From: JACCXG01 sp963785755
GTDB lineage: Bacteria > Acidobacteriota > Vicinamibacteria > Vicinamibacterales > 2-12-FULL-66-21
Assembly (NCBI GenBank): GCA_963785755.1
Contig: CAWAXG010000053.1
Span: forward strand, 1 to 64,000
Reading direction: 5' to 3'
Length of the DNA: 64,000 nucleotides
Part shown: positions 53,937 through 63,208 of the stretch, in pieces
How the letters are laid out: the number at the start of each line of letters is the position of its first letter
Position numbering within the stretch: position 1 is the first letter of the stretch
The notes under the pieces: generated by a model
Told to the model about the DNA's origin: nothing
Seen by the model: the letters and a program-made list of their open reading frames with translations, nothing else
Databases searched by the model: none
Made by a program: the position numbers and the translations under genes

Positions 53937-53956
53937 CTTCCGCCTAAAGGCGGAAG
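53937..53956. terminator. hairpin after the DUF4038 gene
   Basis: CTTCCGCC-TAAA-GGCGGAAG is a perfect 8-bp stem 11 bases after the stop. It lacks a T run. The motif resembles a dispersed intergenic hairpin, so it may be a repeat that also terminates transcription. Confidence 0.5.
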
Positions 53957-54035
53957 CCACGCAGACGTAAGGTGCTGAAACATGGGAAAGAGCCCGTGGG
54001 TCTCCGGCTGCGTCCGAGCCCTAGCTTCCGCACTT

Positions 54036-54086
54036 CTGTTGCCTTTCAACAGGAATCGTGCGATTCTCCTGTTGACTTTCAACAGG
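54036..54086 (+). promoter_or_regulatory. two palindromic operators upstream of the PadR gene
   Basis: CCTGTTGA-CTT-TCAACAGG (54068-54086) has perfect 8-bp arms; CTGTTG-CCTTT-CAACAG (54036-54052) is a second copy of the same pattern about 33 bases upstream. The AGGGAGG ribosome site lies just behind the second site and the GTG start at 54096. This position fits autorepression by the PadR protein and control of the downstream permease. Confidence 0.7.
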
Positions 54087-54095
54087 GAGGCCGCG

Positions 54096-54434
54096 GTGGG
54101 CACAGCCGATTCCGAGGTGCCGTACGGAACACTGGACCTGATGGTGCTCAAGACCCTCGCCGCGATGGGGCCGCTTCACGGCTACGGCATCGCCCGGCGC
54201 ATCGAGCAGGCGACCGACGGTGGGGTCGCGCTCAATCAGGGCACGATCTATCCCGCGCTGCTGCGCCTCGAGCAGAAGGGCTGGATCCGGAGTGCGTGGG
54301 GCACCAGCGACAACAACCGGCGAGCGCGCTTCTACTCCATCACCGCTGCCGGCCGGCGGCAGCTGACCGCCGAAACCGCGCTCTGGTCCCGCACCGTCTC
54401 CATGGTCAACCGCCTGCTGGAGAGTGAATCATGA
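54096..54434 (+). CDS. PadR family transcriptional regulator
   Basis: GTG 54096 is chosen because AGGGAGG lies 5 bases upstream; the frame is open to 53982 across the operators. The ~112-residue winged-helix protein has GTLDLMVLKTLAAMGPLHGY (PadR signature), GIARRIEQATDGGVALNQGT, IYPALLRLEQKGWIRSAWG and RRARFYSITAAGRRQLTAE. Its stop overlaps the permease start by 4 bases. PadR repressors respond to small ligands or stress; in acidobacteria they are often paired with MacB-like permeases, as here. Confidence 0.92.
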   Translation: MGTADSEVPYGTLDLMVLKTLAAMGPLHGYGIARRIEQATDGGVALNQGTIYPALLRLEQKGWIRSAWGTSDNNRRARFYSITAAGRRQLTAETALWSRTVSMVNRLLESES

Positions 54435-57079
54435 CCACGCTCCGCGTTCTGCTCTCCAGGGCCGCCGACGTCCTCCTCCGGCGCCGGCGCGACGACCGTC
54501 TGGACGAGGAGATTCACATGCACCTCGAGCTCCTCACCGACGAGTACGTGGCGCGTGGACTCTCGCCTGCGGATGCCGCCCACGCGGCGCGGCGTTCGTT
54601 CGGCGGGGTCCTGCAGACCAAGGAAGAATTTCGCGAGCAGCGCGGTCTGCCGCTGCTGGAGACGATCGGGCAGGATGTCCGGTTCGCCATTCGACTGCTC
54701 GGACGGGACCGCGCATTCAGCATCACCGCCGTTCTCGTACTGGCGCTCGGCATCGGCGTCAACAACATGCTCTTCGCGATCCTGAATGCACATACGCTGC
54801 GCGGGCTGCCGATCCCTCGAGCCGATCGGGTCGCCGCCATCACCACCATCAACGACCAGAATCAGGACCGCGGGCTTTCGCATCCCGAGTACGAACAACT
54901 GCGCGATGCCGTGAAGAGCTTCTCAGGAATCGTGGCGTTCGCGCAGGCGCCGGTGATCCTGAGCGGAGACGGCGCTGCCGCCGAGCGCGTGGAAGGACTC
55001 TACGTGTCTGGCGACGCGTTCGCGATCACCGGCGACCGGCCCGTGCTTGGCCGCAGTTTCGCAGCGGCTGACGAGCGGATGGGCGCCGCGCCGGTCGCCC
55101 TGATCGGCACGACGACCTGGCGCACCCGCTATCACGGCGATGCGGCGGTGGTCGGCCGGTCGATCTTCGTGAACGGCTCGCCCGCGACGGTCGTCGGCGT
55201 CATGGACGATCGATCCGGACTCCCGACCACGGCGGTGGTGTGGCTGCCGCTCTCACGCATGCCTGGCCTGCAGGCACAGAAGCGAACCGATCGCGGGCTG
55301 CGCGTCTTCGGCCGTCTCAGGGATGGCGCCTCGATGGCGGACGCGACCGCCGAGGTCCAGGTCATCGCCGATCGCTGGTCACGTGAACATCCCGACTCCA
55401 ACAAGAACGTCCGCGCGCCGGTGACCCCGGTCAACGATCGCTACTTCGGCCGGTGGAACGATACCGTCTGGCTCGCGTTCATCACTGCCGGAGGCCTGAT
55501 CGTCCTCATCTCGTCCGCGAACGTGGCGAACCTGATGTTGAGCCGCACGACCCGGCGAGCCCGCGAAATCGCGATCCGCAGCTCGCTCGGCGCGAGCCGC
55601 CGCCGCGTGGTCCGGCAGCTGCTGATCGAGGGCAGCGTGCTCGCCACGATCGGGGGCAGTCTCGGTCTCGGCGTTGCCATCGGCGGCCTCCAGCTGTTTC
55701 GCAGCGCCATCCCGGAAAACGCCCTTCCCTACTGGATCGACTACTCGCCGGACGCAACGGTCATCACCGCGCTGGTGAGCGTCTCGGCAGCCACGGTGAT
55801 CGTTTTCGCGCTGCTGCCCGCCATGCAGGCGTCCAAGACCGACATCAACCGCGTCCTGAAGGACGGCGGCCGCGGCACCGGCGGCCGCGCGATCCCACGA
55901 TGGACGACCGTGTTTCTCGCGGCGGAGTTCGCCCTGGCCGTCATCCTGATGGCGCAGATCGCGGTCAGTCTCCGCACCAGGCGTCCACCGCTGCCGACCG
56001 ACCGCGCGATCGATACGCGGCAGGTCCTCACCGCCAGCGTGACGCTTCCGGACCAGAAGTATCGAACCCCAGAAGAGCGACTGCACTTCCATCGTGAATT
56101 GACGGAGCGTCTTCGCGCGCTGCCGGACGTTTCCTCGTCGTCGGTGGCGACCGCCGTACCGCTCATGGGTGGACCGGATGCGCGAATCGGCGTTGCGGAC
56201 CATCCTCCAGCCGACCGCGACACGCAGCAGACCGCGAGGACGGTCGCCATCGGGCCGCGATACTTCGATACGCTGGCACTGCCACTCGTGCGCGGGCGCG
56301 AGATCCTGGAGACCGACAACCCTGCTGGCAGCCCCGCCGTCGTGATCAATCAGGAGTTCGCCCGGGTGTTCTTCGGCGAGCAGGATCCCGTCGGCCGCCG
56401 GATTTCGATCAGCGCGACCAACGCGCCCGAAAAGACGGAGTCCTGGAACGTCATCGTCGGCGTGGCCCCCGACATCCGGCAGCGCCCCGTCGCCGATCCG
56501 GAGCCGATCGTTTACACCGCGTACGCCGCCAGCCCGTCGGCGACGGTGACACTGTTGATTCGCGGCCGGACGGAATCCGCCGATCTCGCGGCGCGGTTGA
56601 AAGACGAAGTCGCGGCCCTCGATGCCAACCTGCCGGTCACTCGCGTCCAGACGATGAAGGATGTCTTCTGGAGCACGCAGTGGAACGGCAGGTTGTCGAA
56701 CCGGTTGATTCTCACCCTGACGCTGATCGCGGCCGCGCTCTCGATCGTCGGGCTGTACGCCGTCACGATGCATGCGGTCGGCCGGCAGACGCAGGAAATC
56801 GGCGTCCGCATGGCGCTCGGCGCACGGCCGCCGCAGATCATCCGGATGATCCTGCGGCAGGCGCTCACGCAGCTGGCAATTGGATTCCTCGCCGGCATCG
56901 CGTGCACGTGGTTGTGGACCCGGATATTTCCGAGCGGAAGCTCGAGCGTCTCGGCGAGCGATCCGCAATCGCTGGCCATGGTGGCGGGCATTCTGCTCGT
57001 GGCGGCGATGGTGGCGTGCGTGATTCCGGCGCGGCGGGCGATCACGCTGGATCCGGTCGCCGCGATTCGACACGAGTAG
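54431..57079 (+). CDS. MacB/FtsX-like orphan ABC permease (ADOP-type)
   Basis: This encodes 882 residues. The N-terminal cytoplasmic prefix domain reads DDRLDEEIHMHLELLTDEYV and GLSPADAAHAARRSFGG. Then come TM1 (AFSITAVLVLALGIGVNN), a large periplasmic MacB_PCD domain, three TMs with FtsX motif TRRAREIAIRSSLGASRRRV, a second periplasmic domain, and three final TMs with VGRQTQEIGVRMALGARP. No ATP-binding subunit is adjacent. This duplicated layout is the acidobacterial orphan permease type; transport or mechanosensing is inferred. Coupled to PadR. Confidence 0.9.
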   Translation: MTTLRVLLSRAADVLLRRRRDDRLDEEIHMHLELLTDEYVARGLSPADAAHAARRSFGGVLQTKEEFREQRGLPLLETIGQDVRFAIRLLGRDRAFSITAVLVLALGIGVNNMLFAILNAHTLRGLPIPRADRVAAITTINDQNQDRGLSHPEYEQLRDAVKSFSGIVAFAQAPVILSGDGAAAERVEGLYVSGDAFAITGDRPVLGRSFAAADERMGAAPVALIGTTTWRTRYHGDAAVVGRSIFVNGSPATVVGVMDDRSGLPTTAVVWLPLSRMPGLQAQKRTDRGLRVFGRLRDGASMADATAEVQVIADRWSREHPDSNKNVRAPVTPVNDRYFGRWNDTVWLAFITAGGLIVLISSANVANLMLSRTTRRAREIAIRSSLGASRRRVVRQLLIEGSVLATIGGSLGLGVAIGGLQLFRSAIPENALPYWIDYSPDATVITALVSVSAATVIVFALLPAMQASKTDINRVLKDGGRGTGGRAIPRWTTVFLAAEFALAVILMAQIAVSLRTRRPPLPTDRAIDTRQVLTASVTLPDQKYRTPEERLHFHRELTERLRALPDVSSSSVATAVPLMGGPDARIGVADHPPADRDTQQTARTVAIGPRYFDTLALPLVRGREILETDNPAGSPAVVINQEFARVFFGEQDPVGRRISISATNAPEKTESWNVIVGVAPDIRQRPVADPEPIVYTAYAASPSATVTLLIRGRTESADLAARLKDEVAALDANLPVTRVQTMKDVFWSTQWNGRLSNRLILTLTLIAAALSIVGLYAVTMHAVGRQTQEIGVRMALGARPPQIIRMILRQALTQLAIGFLAGIACTWLWTRIFPSGSSSVSASDPQSLAMVAGILLVAAMVACVIPARRAITLDPVAAIRHE

Positions 57080-57114
57080 AAGCCCGTCCTCCAAGAACTC
57101 CCGACCTCCCGTTC

Positions 57115-57829
57115 TCAGCCCTTCCCCTTCCCAGGGCCCGGCAACGCGAGGAACGACTCGGGAGCCAAGGCGCGGCGTGTGAAACGCGCCGAATGAACTG
57201 CGCCCTTGAAGTAGTGCACCTGGTTGATGCGGACCCCGATTGACGATCGCCCGGGGCCCTGCGGCGCGAGCTCGACCTCTGCCGCGCCATCCTTGACGCG
57301 ATTCACATAGTTGCTGAGGACCTTGCCGTCGGTACACGACCGCGACGTGGTACCAGACACCCAGCGGATGCAGGCTCTTCTTGTTCATCAGGGTCGCGCT
57401 CCCCGTGGCGCTGAAGTTGAAGCTGTCCAGAAACCAGCGGTCGCCGACGACGCGGATCTCGAAGAGCATCCGGTTCTCGGAGCCCGTCTCCTGCAGATGG
57501 AACCACCGCTGCTCGAAGTTGCCACCGTCGGGTCGAAAGATGGCCTCCCAGGTGAACGTCCTGGCTCCGGCCAGAGGATGCACCTCCACGAACAATGCGT
57601 CATCGATCCCGTCGAACTCGACCGCCTTTCCGATTGCGGAGTCGACGACCCGCGGGCTTCCCAGCATCGTCGTCGGATGGCCGCCGATGCGATCGAGCCG
57701 GTCGAACATCCAGACCTCGGGGCGTTCGTCGTTGGCGCCCTGGCCAGGCGCCGCCGCCCCGGAAGAGAGCGCGCAAATGAACGCGGCCAGGGCCGCTGTC
57801 AAAACGCGAATTCGTGCTGGTTGTTGCAT
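57115..57829 (-). pseudogene. LamG-like secreted protein, one frameshift
   Basis: ATG 57829 opens with signal peptide (MQQPARIRVLTAALAAFICA), then RVVDSAIGKAVEFDGIDDAL, ARTFTWEAIFRPDGGNFEQR and LGVWYHVAVVY, a concanavalin-like (LamG) fold. One extra base near 57332 moves the frame; the rest reads DGKVLSNYVNRVKDGAAEVE and HYFKGAVHSARFTRRALAPE to the stop at 57115. Restored length is about 237 residues. Such proteins bind carbohydrates outside the cell. It is convergent with the ADOP-type permease. Confidence 0.7.
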
Positions 57830-57972
57830 GGGTTTTTTAGGTTCAGGATCCTGGTGCACCCCTCGCAGCATCTCTGTGAGGTGGTGAAGCGCCAATTATC
57901 TACTGCTCAGTTGTTTCTTTTCGCAACCTGCTACGCTATCGTCGGTTCGGCAATCGACTGGAGATAGTTACG

Positions 57973-59007
57973 ATGAATGTTGGCGCATCCCTCGTATCGC
58001 TGAAGCGGCTGGCCCTCCTCGGCGTTCTCTCGCTGTGCACGGCGATTCCGACGTGGGCACAGGTCACAATCACACAAGCACCGGAACAGATCACCGTCGA
58101 GATCGATGGCAAGCCGTTCACGGTGTTCTACCTTGGCGGCAAGGATCTCAACCGGCCGTACCTCCATCCGCTGCGCTCGGCCTCCGGGAAAATCGTCAAT
58201 CGCTCGTTTCCTGCTGGTCAGCTGCCGGGAGAGACGACGGACCATCCGCACCATGCGGGGCTCTTTTACGGGCACGGCGATGTGAATGGGTACAACTACT
58301 GGGCCATTCAGAACGTCCCGACAGAGCCGTCGAAGGCCAATGCCACGATGGGCCGGATCGTGCTGAAGGAAGTGGCCTCGGTGAAGAGCGGCAAAGAGTC
58401 CGGCTCGGTGGACATCGTGCTGACCTGGCTGACGCCCGAAGGCAAGCCGCTGTTGACCGAAACGCGGAAAATGACCTTCTACGCACACCCCATGCTCCGC
58501 ATCATCGACTTCGATTTCGATTTCAGGGCGATCGACAAGGTCGTCTTCCGCGACACCAAGGAGGGCACGTTCGCGATGCGCATGGCAACGGCGCTCGACG
58601 AACCCGCCGCCAAGGAGAAGCCTGGCGCGCCCGTGAGGACCGGGAAACTGATGAACGCCCAGGGCGCCGAGAGAGAAGCGAACGTCTGGGGCAAGCGGTC
58701 GGAATGGGTCGATTATTCTGGCGAGATCGACGGAGAACGGGTGGGCGTCGTGATGATGGATCACCCCGGCAACCCGAGGCATCCCACCTACTGGCATTCG
58801 CGCGGATACGGCCTGCACTCGATCAATCCGTTCGGCGTGAGCGACTTCCTCAACGACAAGACGCAGAACGGGAGCCTGACCATCGAGCCGGGCGGGCACG
58901 CGCGATTCCGTTACAGGGTCATCGTCCACCCCGGTCGAGGGCGCGAGAGGCTCGCGGAGCTCTACAGGGAGTACGCAAACGAAAAGGGCTCGTCCTCGAA
59001 TCAGTAG
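57973..59007 (+). CDS. DUF6807 (PmoA-like) secreted protein
   Basis: This encodes 344 residues with signal peptide (LALLGVLSLCTAIPTWAQ). The DUF6807 signatures are NRPYLHPLRSASGKIVNRSF, TTDHPHHAGLFYGHGDVNG, REANVWGKRSEWVDYSGEID, and VVMMDHPGNPRHPTYWHSRG with YGLHSINPFGVSDF. The family is annotated 'methane oxygenase PmoA' by database history but is not a methane monooxygenase; it is a beta-sandwich protein linked to sugar or aldose-like metabolism. The same domain forms the N-terminus of the convergent 59110-62961 gene. Confidence 0.85.
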   Translation: MNVGASLVSLKRLALLGVLSLCTAIPTWAQVTITQAPEQITVEIDGKPFTVFYLGGKDLNRPYLHPLRSASGKIVNRSFPAGQLPGETTDHPHHAGLFYGHGDVNGYNYWAIQNVPTEPSKANATMGRIVLKEVASVKSGKESGSVDIVLTWLTPEGKPLLTETRKMTFYAHPMLRIIDFDFDFRAIDKVVFRDTKEGTFAMRMATALDEPAAKEKPGAPVRTGKLMNAQGAEREANVWGKRSEWVDYSGEIDGERVGVVMMDHPGNPRHPTYWHSRGYGLHSINPFGVSDFLNDKTQNGSLTIEPGGHARFRYRVIVHPGRGRERLAELYREYANEKGSSSNQ

Positions 59008-59047
59008 GAGGATGGGATCTTATCTCGTCACAGGAGGCAGGGATACG

Positions 59048-59077
59048 GGTTAACAAGGAGGACGGGAGGACGGAGGG
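59048..59077. repeat. short tandem repeat, inverse of the 28343 copy
   Basis: The minus strand reads CCTCCGTCCTCCCGTCCTCC followed by TTGTTAAC, matching the repeat at 28343-28373 in its units and its GTTAA end. Confidence 0.5.
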
Positions 59078-59109
59078 AAGACTGTTCTGAAATACCTGAC
59101 GCCCCTCGA

Positions 59110-62100
59110 TCAGCGTTCGCCGCTGCGCTGCAGATAACCGATGAGGTCGACGACCTCGCGATCGGTCAGCGCATCGAGCAAGCCGGGCGGCATCATCGAG
59201 ACGGCCGTCGCTTCGCGCGACTGAACGGTCGACTTGTCGATCACCGCGGCGTCGCGGCCGACGACGTGGAGCGTCAGCTGGCGATCGGTTTCCGCGACGA
59301 CGTTGCCGCTGAAGGTCCGGCCGTCGCGCGTCGTGACCACGACCATCTTGTAGGCGTCGGGAACCTCGGCGTTCGGCTCGAGGACGTTGAGCAGCAAATA
59401 GTTCAGGTTCGGACGATTCGAGCCCGTCAGGTCCGGACCGATGGTGCCACCTTCGCCGTGCAGCTTGTGACAGGCGCCGCAGGTGCGTTGGAACACGGCG
59501 CGGCCGTTCTGCAGGTTCGCCGCGCTCATTGCCGTGTCGTTGAGGAGCGCGCGATACCTCGCGTATTCTTTCTCGACCGTGGCGCTCCGCTCGACCGGCC
59601 CCCAGACCTCGAGAAACTTCGTGCCGACAACCCTGAGCAGCTGCCGGGAGACGTGAACCGGCACATCCGACTTCGGAATCGTCTGCTTCGCCAGCGCCTC
59701 GGTCAGCATGCGGCCGTAGCGCGGGCGTGACGCAAGGGTCTGCACGGCTTCGAGCTTCTCGGCGGCGCTGAACGTCTTGTATCGATCGATCAGCAGCTTC
59801 CCGAGCGACTCATCGTCGAACGCGGCGACGGCGCGGATGGCGTCGGCGCGCACGGCCGCATCGTCGAGCAGGGCAGGCAGCTCGGGGACAAGTTGGGGAC
59901 GCCGCTGCGCGGTGAGGATCTGCAGCGCGCGCCGGCGCTCGTCGACCGCGGCCGTGGTGCGGCGGGCGGTCGCCAGGTATTGCCGGGCGGCCTCCGTGTC
60001 GCCGAACTGATCCGCGATCTCACGGGCGAGAGATGGGACCGGATCGCCGGATCGTCTCAATCGGTCGTACACCGCGGCCCACTCGGGTGGCGCGGTCACG
60101 TCGAAGCGTCCTTCGAGGCCATCGCGCATGCCCTCGAGCAGGCTGTTCAACGACTTCGGATTCTTGCCAATGGCCGCCACGAGGGGGCCGAGCGCGTTGG
60201 CGTCGACGCTCCGGCGCGCGATGAACTGCGCGAGGAGGGGAATGCGGCCGCGTGAGGCGTGGTCGAGCGCGAGCGCCGGATTCTCGTTGACGAGCGGCTC
60301 CACGCCGAGCCAGATCATCTTCGGGAGGTTGTGATCGGCGGCATCCTCGGCGTGCATCATCAGCTCGCTCGCGATGCTCCACCGGTCGGCGTGAGTCAGG
60401 CGCTGAAGCGCGGACGCGAGATAGAGCCGGACGACCGGCGACCGATCGTCGCGTGCCAGCTGCGCGAACTTCACCAACGCGCCTGGCGCCGGCGCGCGGT
60501 CTTCGGTGAGCAGCTGGATCGCCCAGGCGCGGACATGGTCGTCGGGATCGGCGAGCACCTGAATCAGCGCGTCGGGCGTCCAGCCGCCGGTCACGTGCAG
60601 CGCCCACATGGCGCGCAGGCGCGTATCGCCGTCCACCTTTGACCGGAACAGCTCCTGCAGCTTCTGGTGAGTGTCGGGTTTCAGCTTCCTGGCCGCGGCC
60701 CGGCCCTGCAGGATGACTCGCGCGCGGCGCGCGTGCCAGTCGCTGCGGCTCGTCTGGAGATCGACGAGCTGCGCGTCGGTCAACGTTCGCAGATCGGCGT
60801 AGCGTCCTTCCCACGCGGCCGCGAGCGATCGGGCCGGGGCGATCCGATAGATTCGGCCGCTCTCCTGGTGCAGCACGTCCTGCCCGCAGATGTCGCCGTC
60901 GTGCCAGTCGAGCACGTAGAGCGCGCCATCCGGACCGATCTCCACGCTGAAGCCGATCCACTGGGCGTTGTTCGCCATCATGAAATCGTCGCCATGATGG
61001 GCGGTGAACCCCGAGCCCTTCGGCACGAGCACGTCCGAGAGGACGGCGTGTTCGTGGATGTTCGCCATGAAGATGCGGCCGCGCTGTGACGCCGGAAACG
61101 CGTCCGACTGATACACGCGGGCGCCGCCATGCGCCGAACGGTGCCGATGGTCGGCGATGGTCTTGATGTCGCTGTACACGTAGGGGTTGAAGTGCTGACC
61201 TCCCTGGCGGTGATAGATCCCGCCGGGGATCACGTGCCAGAGATGAGGAATGACGCACGCGCTGATGAACAGCTGTCCCTTCGCGTCGTAGTCGACGCCC
61301 CACGGGTTGCTGAACCCGTGCGCCACGACCTCGAACGCGTCCTTGGTCGGGTGGTATCGCCACACGCCGCCGTTGATCTCGACGCCGTCGCCAGACAGGA
61401 TGTCTTCGGGAAACGGCTCCTTGTGCTTGTAGAGGCGCCCTTTGCCCTGCGGCTTTCGAATCTTCGACGGTGTGGCGTACCCCTGCAGGCCGTACAACCA
61501 GCCATCCGGACCCCAGTGCAGGCTGTTGATCGTTTCGTGACGATCGCGGATACCCCATCCGGTGAGCCGCACTTCGATGTTCGCGACATCCGCTTTGTCG
61601 TCGCCGTCGCGATCGGGCACGAAGAGCAGGTTCGGCGGAGCGCCGAGGAACAGCCCATCGAAGCCGACGGCGATCGCCGCCGGGAACGGAACCCCCTCGA
61701 GAAACACCTTGCGGCTGTCGGCGACGCCGTCCCGGTCGGTGTCCTCGAGAATCAGGATGCGGCTGTTGCCGGCATTCGAGAAGCCCGCGACCCGTGATTC
61801 GTAATCGCGATTCTCCGCAATCCAGAGCCGGCCGCGGTCGTCCCAGCAGAACGCCATCGGCTGGGTCAGCATCGGCTCGGCGGCCCAGGCGTTCACCTTG
61901 TAGCCATCGACCGTCGTCATCGCGGCGACCGCCTGCTGCGGATCGAGAAACTGCGCTTCCCTGCCCTCACGCTGCGCGATGCCCCAGAGCGCCGCGGTCG
62001 AATACGTGGACCGGTTGCCGCTGTATTCGGTCCAGGCGTTGGTCATCTCCACGTCATTGAGCGTGCCGGTGTAGATCACGAACCGATGACGGATGACTTC

Positions 62101-62961
62101 GGTTTCTCCCCTGGCAATCGTCCAATCGGCCGCGCGCGATCGTGCCGAGCCGACACCAAGCTGGCCGTCGACGCGCCAGGTCTGCGGATAGCCGCCGTTG
62201 TCCGGATGGTCGAAGATCGCGACGTGGACCAGATCGGTGCGCCCTTCGACCTGCATGCCGACGTCGACCCACATCGCGCGCTGCCCTTCGGCCCGCTCGT
62301 TGCGCTGGCGCGCGGCGTTGACGACCTCGCCGGCGATGCCTTCGCGCCACGGCATGCGCAGGAACAGGCCGCCGTAGTCGTACTTGCCGATGGTGACGGT
62401 GGCGCTGGCTTCGCCGCGCCAGGTGAGATCGAGCTCGAACCTGCCGTTGCGCTCGCGCATCGACCAGCGCTGCGTCTCGGTCAGCACGGCCGCACCCGAG
62501 GCGTCGAGGAGCTCGTAGACCGTCTGCCAGCGCACTTCCGGTCCGGCCGCCTCCAGCACACTCGCCGACACACGCCGCCAGTAGTCGCCGGCGGGGTTGT
62601 GGAAATAGTCGCGCCCATTGACGCGCGTGAATCCCCAATACAACCCGGTCTGATGCTTGTGATGTCCGGGGCTGTACTCGGTCAGCACACCCTTCCCGTC
62701 AGGCGCAGCAATCGGATGCAGATACGGTCGAAAGTCCGGCCTGGCGTTTTGCGTGAGCAGCGCTGTCGAACCGCCATCGCGAAACACGGAGATGGTTCCC
62801 GCCTGCTCATCCTGCCTGGCGGTCAGCCCGCGGCCACCGGTGACAGTGGGCTTCTGGTCAGCGTCGCGCACGGTCTGCGACGCGCACGCGCCGGCGACGA
62901 TCGCAAGGGCCGCGCACGTCACGAAAATGCAGAGATGCCGGCGATTCAGGTGGTCAGGCAT
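59110..62961 (-). CDS. DUF6807-PVC dehydrogenase-HEAT-cytochrome c fusion lipoprotein
   Basis: ATG 62961 is preferred (lipobox AIVAGACASQ); the frame is open to 62991. Residues ~40-320 are DUF6807 (SPGHHKHQTGLYWGFTRVNG, VAIFDHPDNGGYPQTWRVDG). Residues ~350-750 are a PVC-type dehydrogenase propeller (RGRLWIAENRDYESRVAGFS, RILILEDTDRDGVADSRKVF, WGPDGWLYGLQGY, NPWGVDYDAKGQLFISACVI, DGALYVLDWHDGDICG). Then about 350 residues of HEAT-like repeats, and a C-terminal cytochrome c with FQRTCGACHKLHGEGGTIG and VSMMPPGLLDALTDREVVDL. It probably oxidises a sugar-derived substrate and passes electrons to its own heme, on the cell surface. Confidence 0.9.
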   Translation of the reverse strand: MPDHLNRRHLCIFVTCAALAIVAGACASQTVRDADQKPTVTGGRGLTARQDEQAGTISVFRDGGSTALLTQNARPDFRPYLHPIAAPDGKGVLTEYSPGHHKHQTGLYWGFTRVNGRDYFHNPAGDYWRRVSASVLEAAGPEVRWQTVYELLDASGAAVLTETQRWSMRERNGRFELDLTWRGEASATVTIGKYDYGGLFLRMPWREGIAGEVVNAARQRNERAEGQRAMWVDVGMQVEGRTDLVHVAIFDHPDNGGYPQTWRVDGQLGVGSARSRAADWTIARGETEVIRHRFVIYTGTLNDVEMTNAWTEYSGNRSTYSTAALWGIAQREGREAQFLDPQQAVAAMTTVDGYKVNAWAAEPMLTQPMAFCWDDRGRLWIAENRDYESRVAGFSNAGNSRILILEDTDRDGVADSRKVFLEGVPFPAAIAVGFDGLFLGAPPNLLFVPDRDGDDKADVANIEVRLTGWGIRDRHETINSLHWGPDGWLYGLQGYATPSKIRKPQGKGRLYKHKEPFPEDILSGDGVEINGGVWRYHPTKDAFEVVAHGFSNPWGVDYDAKGQLFISACVIPHLWHVIPGGIYHRQGGQHFNPYVYSDIKTIADHRHRSAHGGARVYQSDAFPASQRGRIFMANIHEHAVLSDVLVPKGSGFTAHHGDDFMMANNAQWIGFSVEIGPDGALYVLDWHDGDICGQDVLHQESGRIYRIAPARSLAAAWEGRYADLRTLTDAQLVDLQTSRSDWHARRARVILQGRAAARKLKPDTHQKLQELFRSKVDGDTRLRAMWALHVTGGWTPDALIQVLADPDDHVRAWAIQLLTEDRAPAPGALVKFAQLARDDRSPVVRLYLASALQRLTHADRWSIASELMMHAEDAADHNLPKMIWLGVEPLVNENPALALDHASRGRIPLLAQFIARRSVDANALGPLVAAIGKNPKSLNSLLEGMRDGLEGRFDVTAPPEWAAVYDRLRRSGDPVPSLAREIADQFGDTEAARQYLATARRTTAAVDERRRALQILTAQRRPQLVPELPALLDDAAVRADAIRAVAAFDDESLGKLLIDRYKTFSAAEKLEAVQTLASRPRYGRMLTEALAKQTIPKSDVPVHVSRQLLRVVGTKFLEVWGPVERSATVEKEYARYRALLNDTAMSAANLQNGRAVFQRTCGACHKLHGEGGTIGPDLTGSNRPNLNYLLLNVLEPNAEVPDAYKMVVVTTRDGRTFSGNVVAETDRQLTLHVVGRDAAVIDKSTVQSREATAVSMMPPGLLDALTDREVVDLIGYLQRSGER

Positions 62962-62993
62962 GTTCGCGGCACAGGGTAGCACGGGGCACAAAC

Positions 62994-63198
62994 GTGCTGG
63001 GTGCTAGGTGCTGGGTGCTACGTGCTTGATGCTACGTGCTACGTGCTACGTGATCGTGCTCGGTGCCGTGCGGGAGACCGGAAGGTGCGGATCACCCGCA
63101 GAACATCAAGAATCCCGGAGCAAGTAGCCCCCTGCAGCAGCACTCAGCACCAAGCACCCAGCACCGTAGCACCGAGCACCGAGCACCGAGCACCGTAG
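62994..63198. repeat. inverted heptamer repeat (GTGCTGG/GTGCTAC family)
   Basis: Nine consecutive 7-bp units such as GTGCTGG, GTGCTAG and GTGCTAC occupy 62994-63056; the inverse arm (CAGCACC, AAGCACC, GAGCACC units) occupies 63138-63198. About 80 bases of non-repetitive DNA lie between. It fills the gap between two divergent genes and ends about 10 bases before the next ATG. Confidence 0.75.
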
Positions 63199-63208
63199 AA
63201 TATCCTCC

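Noticed and set aside
57973..59007. methane monooxygenase subunit (PmoA)
   Set aside because: The 'PmoA' label for this family is historical; there are no membrane helices or pMMO context, and it carries a secretion signal.
62994..63198. CRISPR array or coding sequence
   Set aside because: Pure 7-bp tandem units in two inverted arms; open frames here are low-complexity translations.
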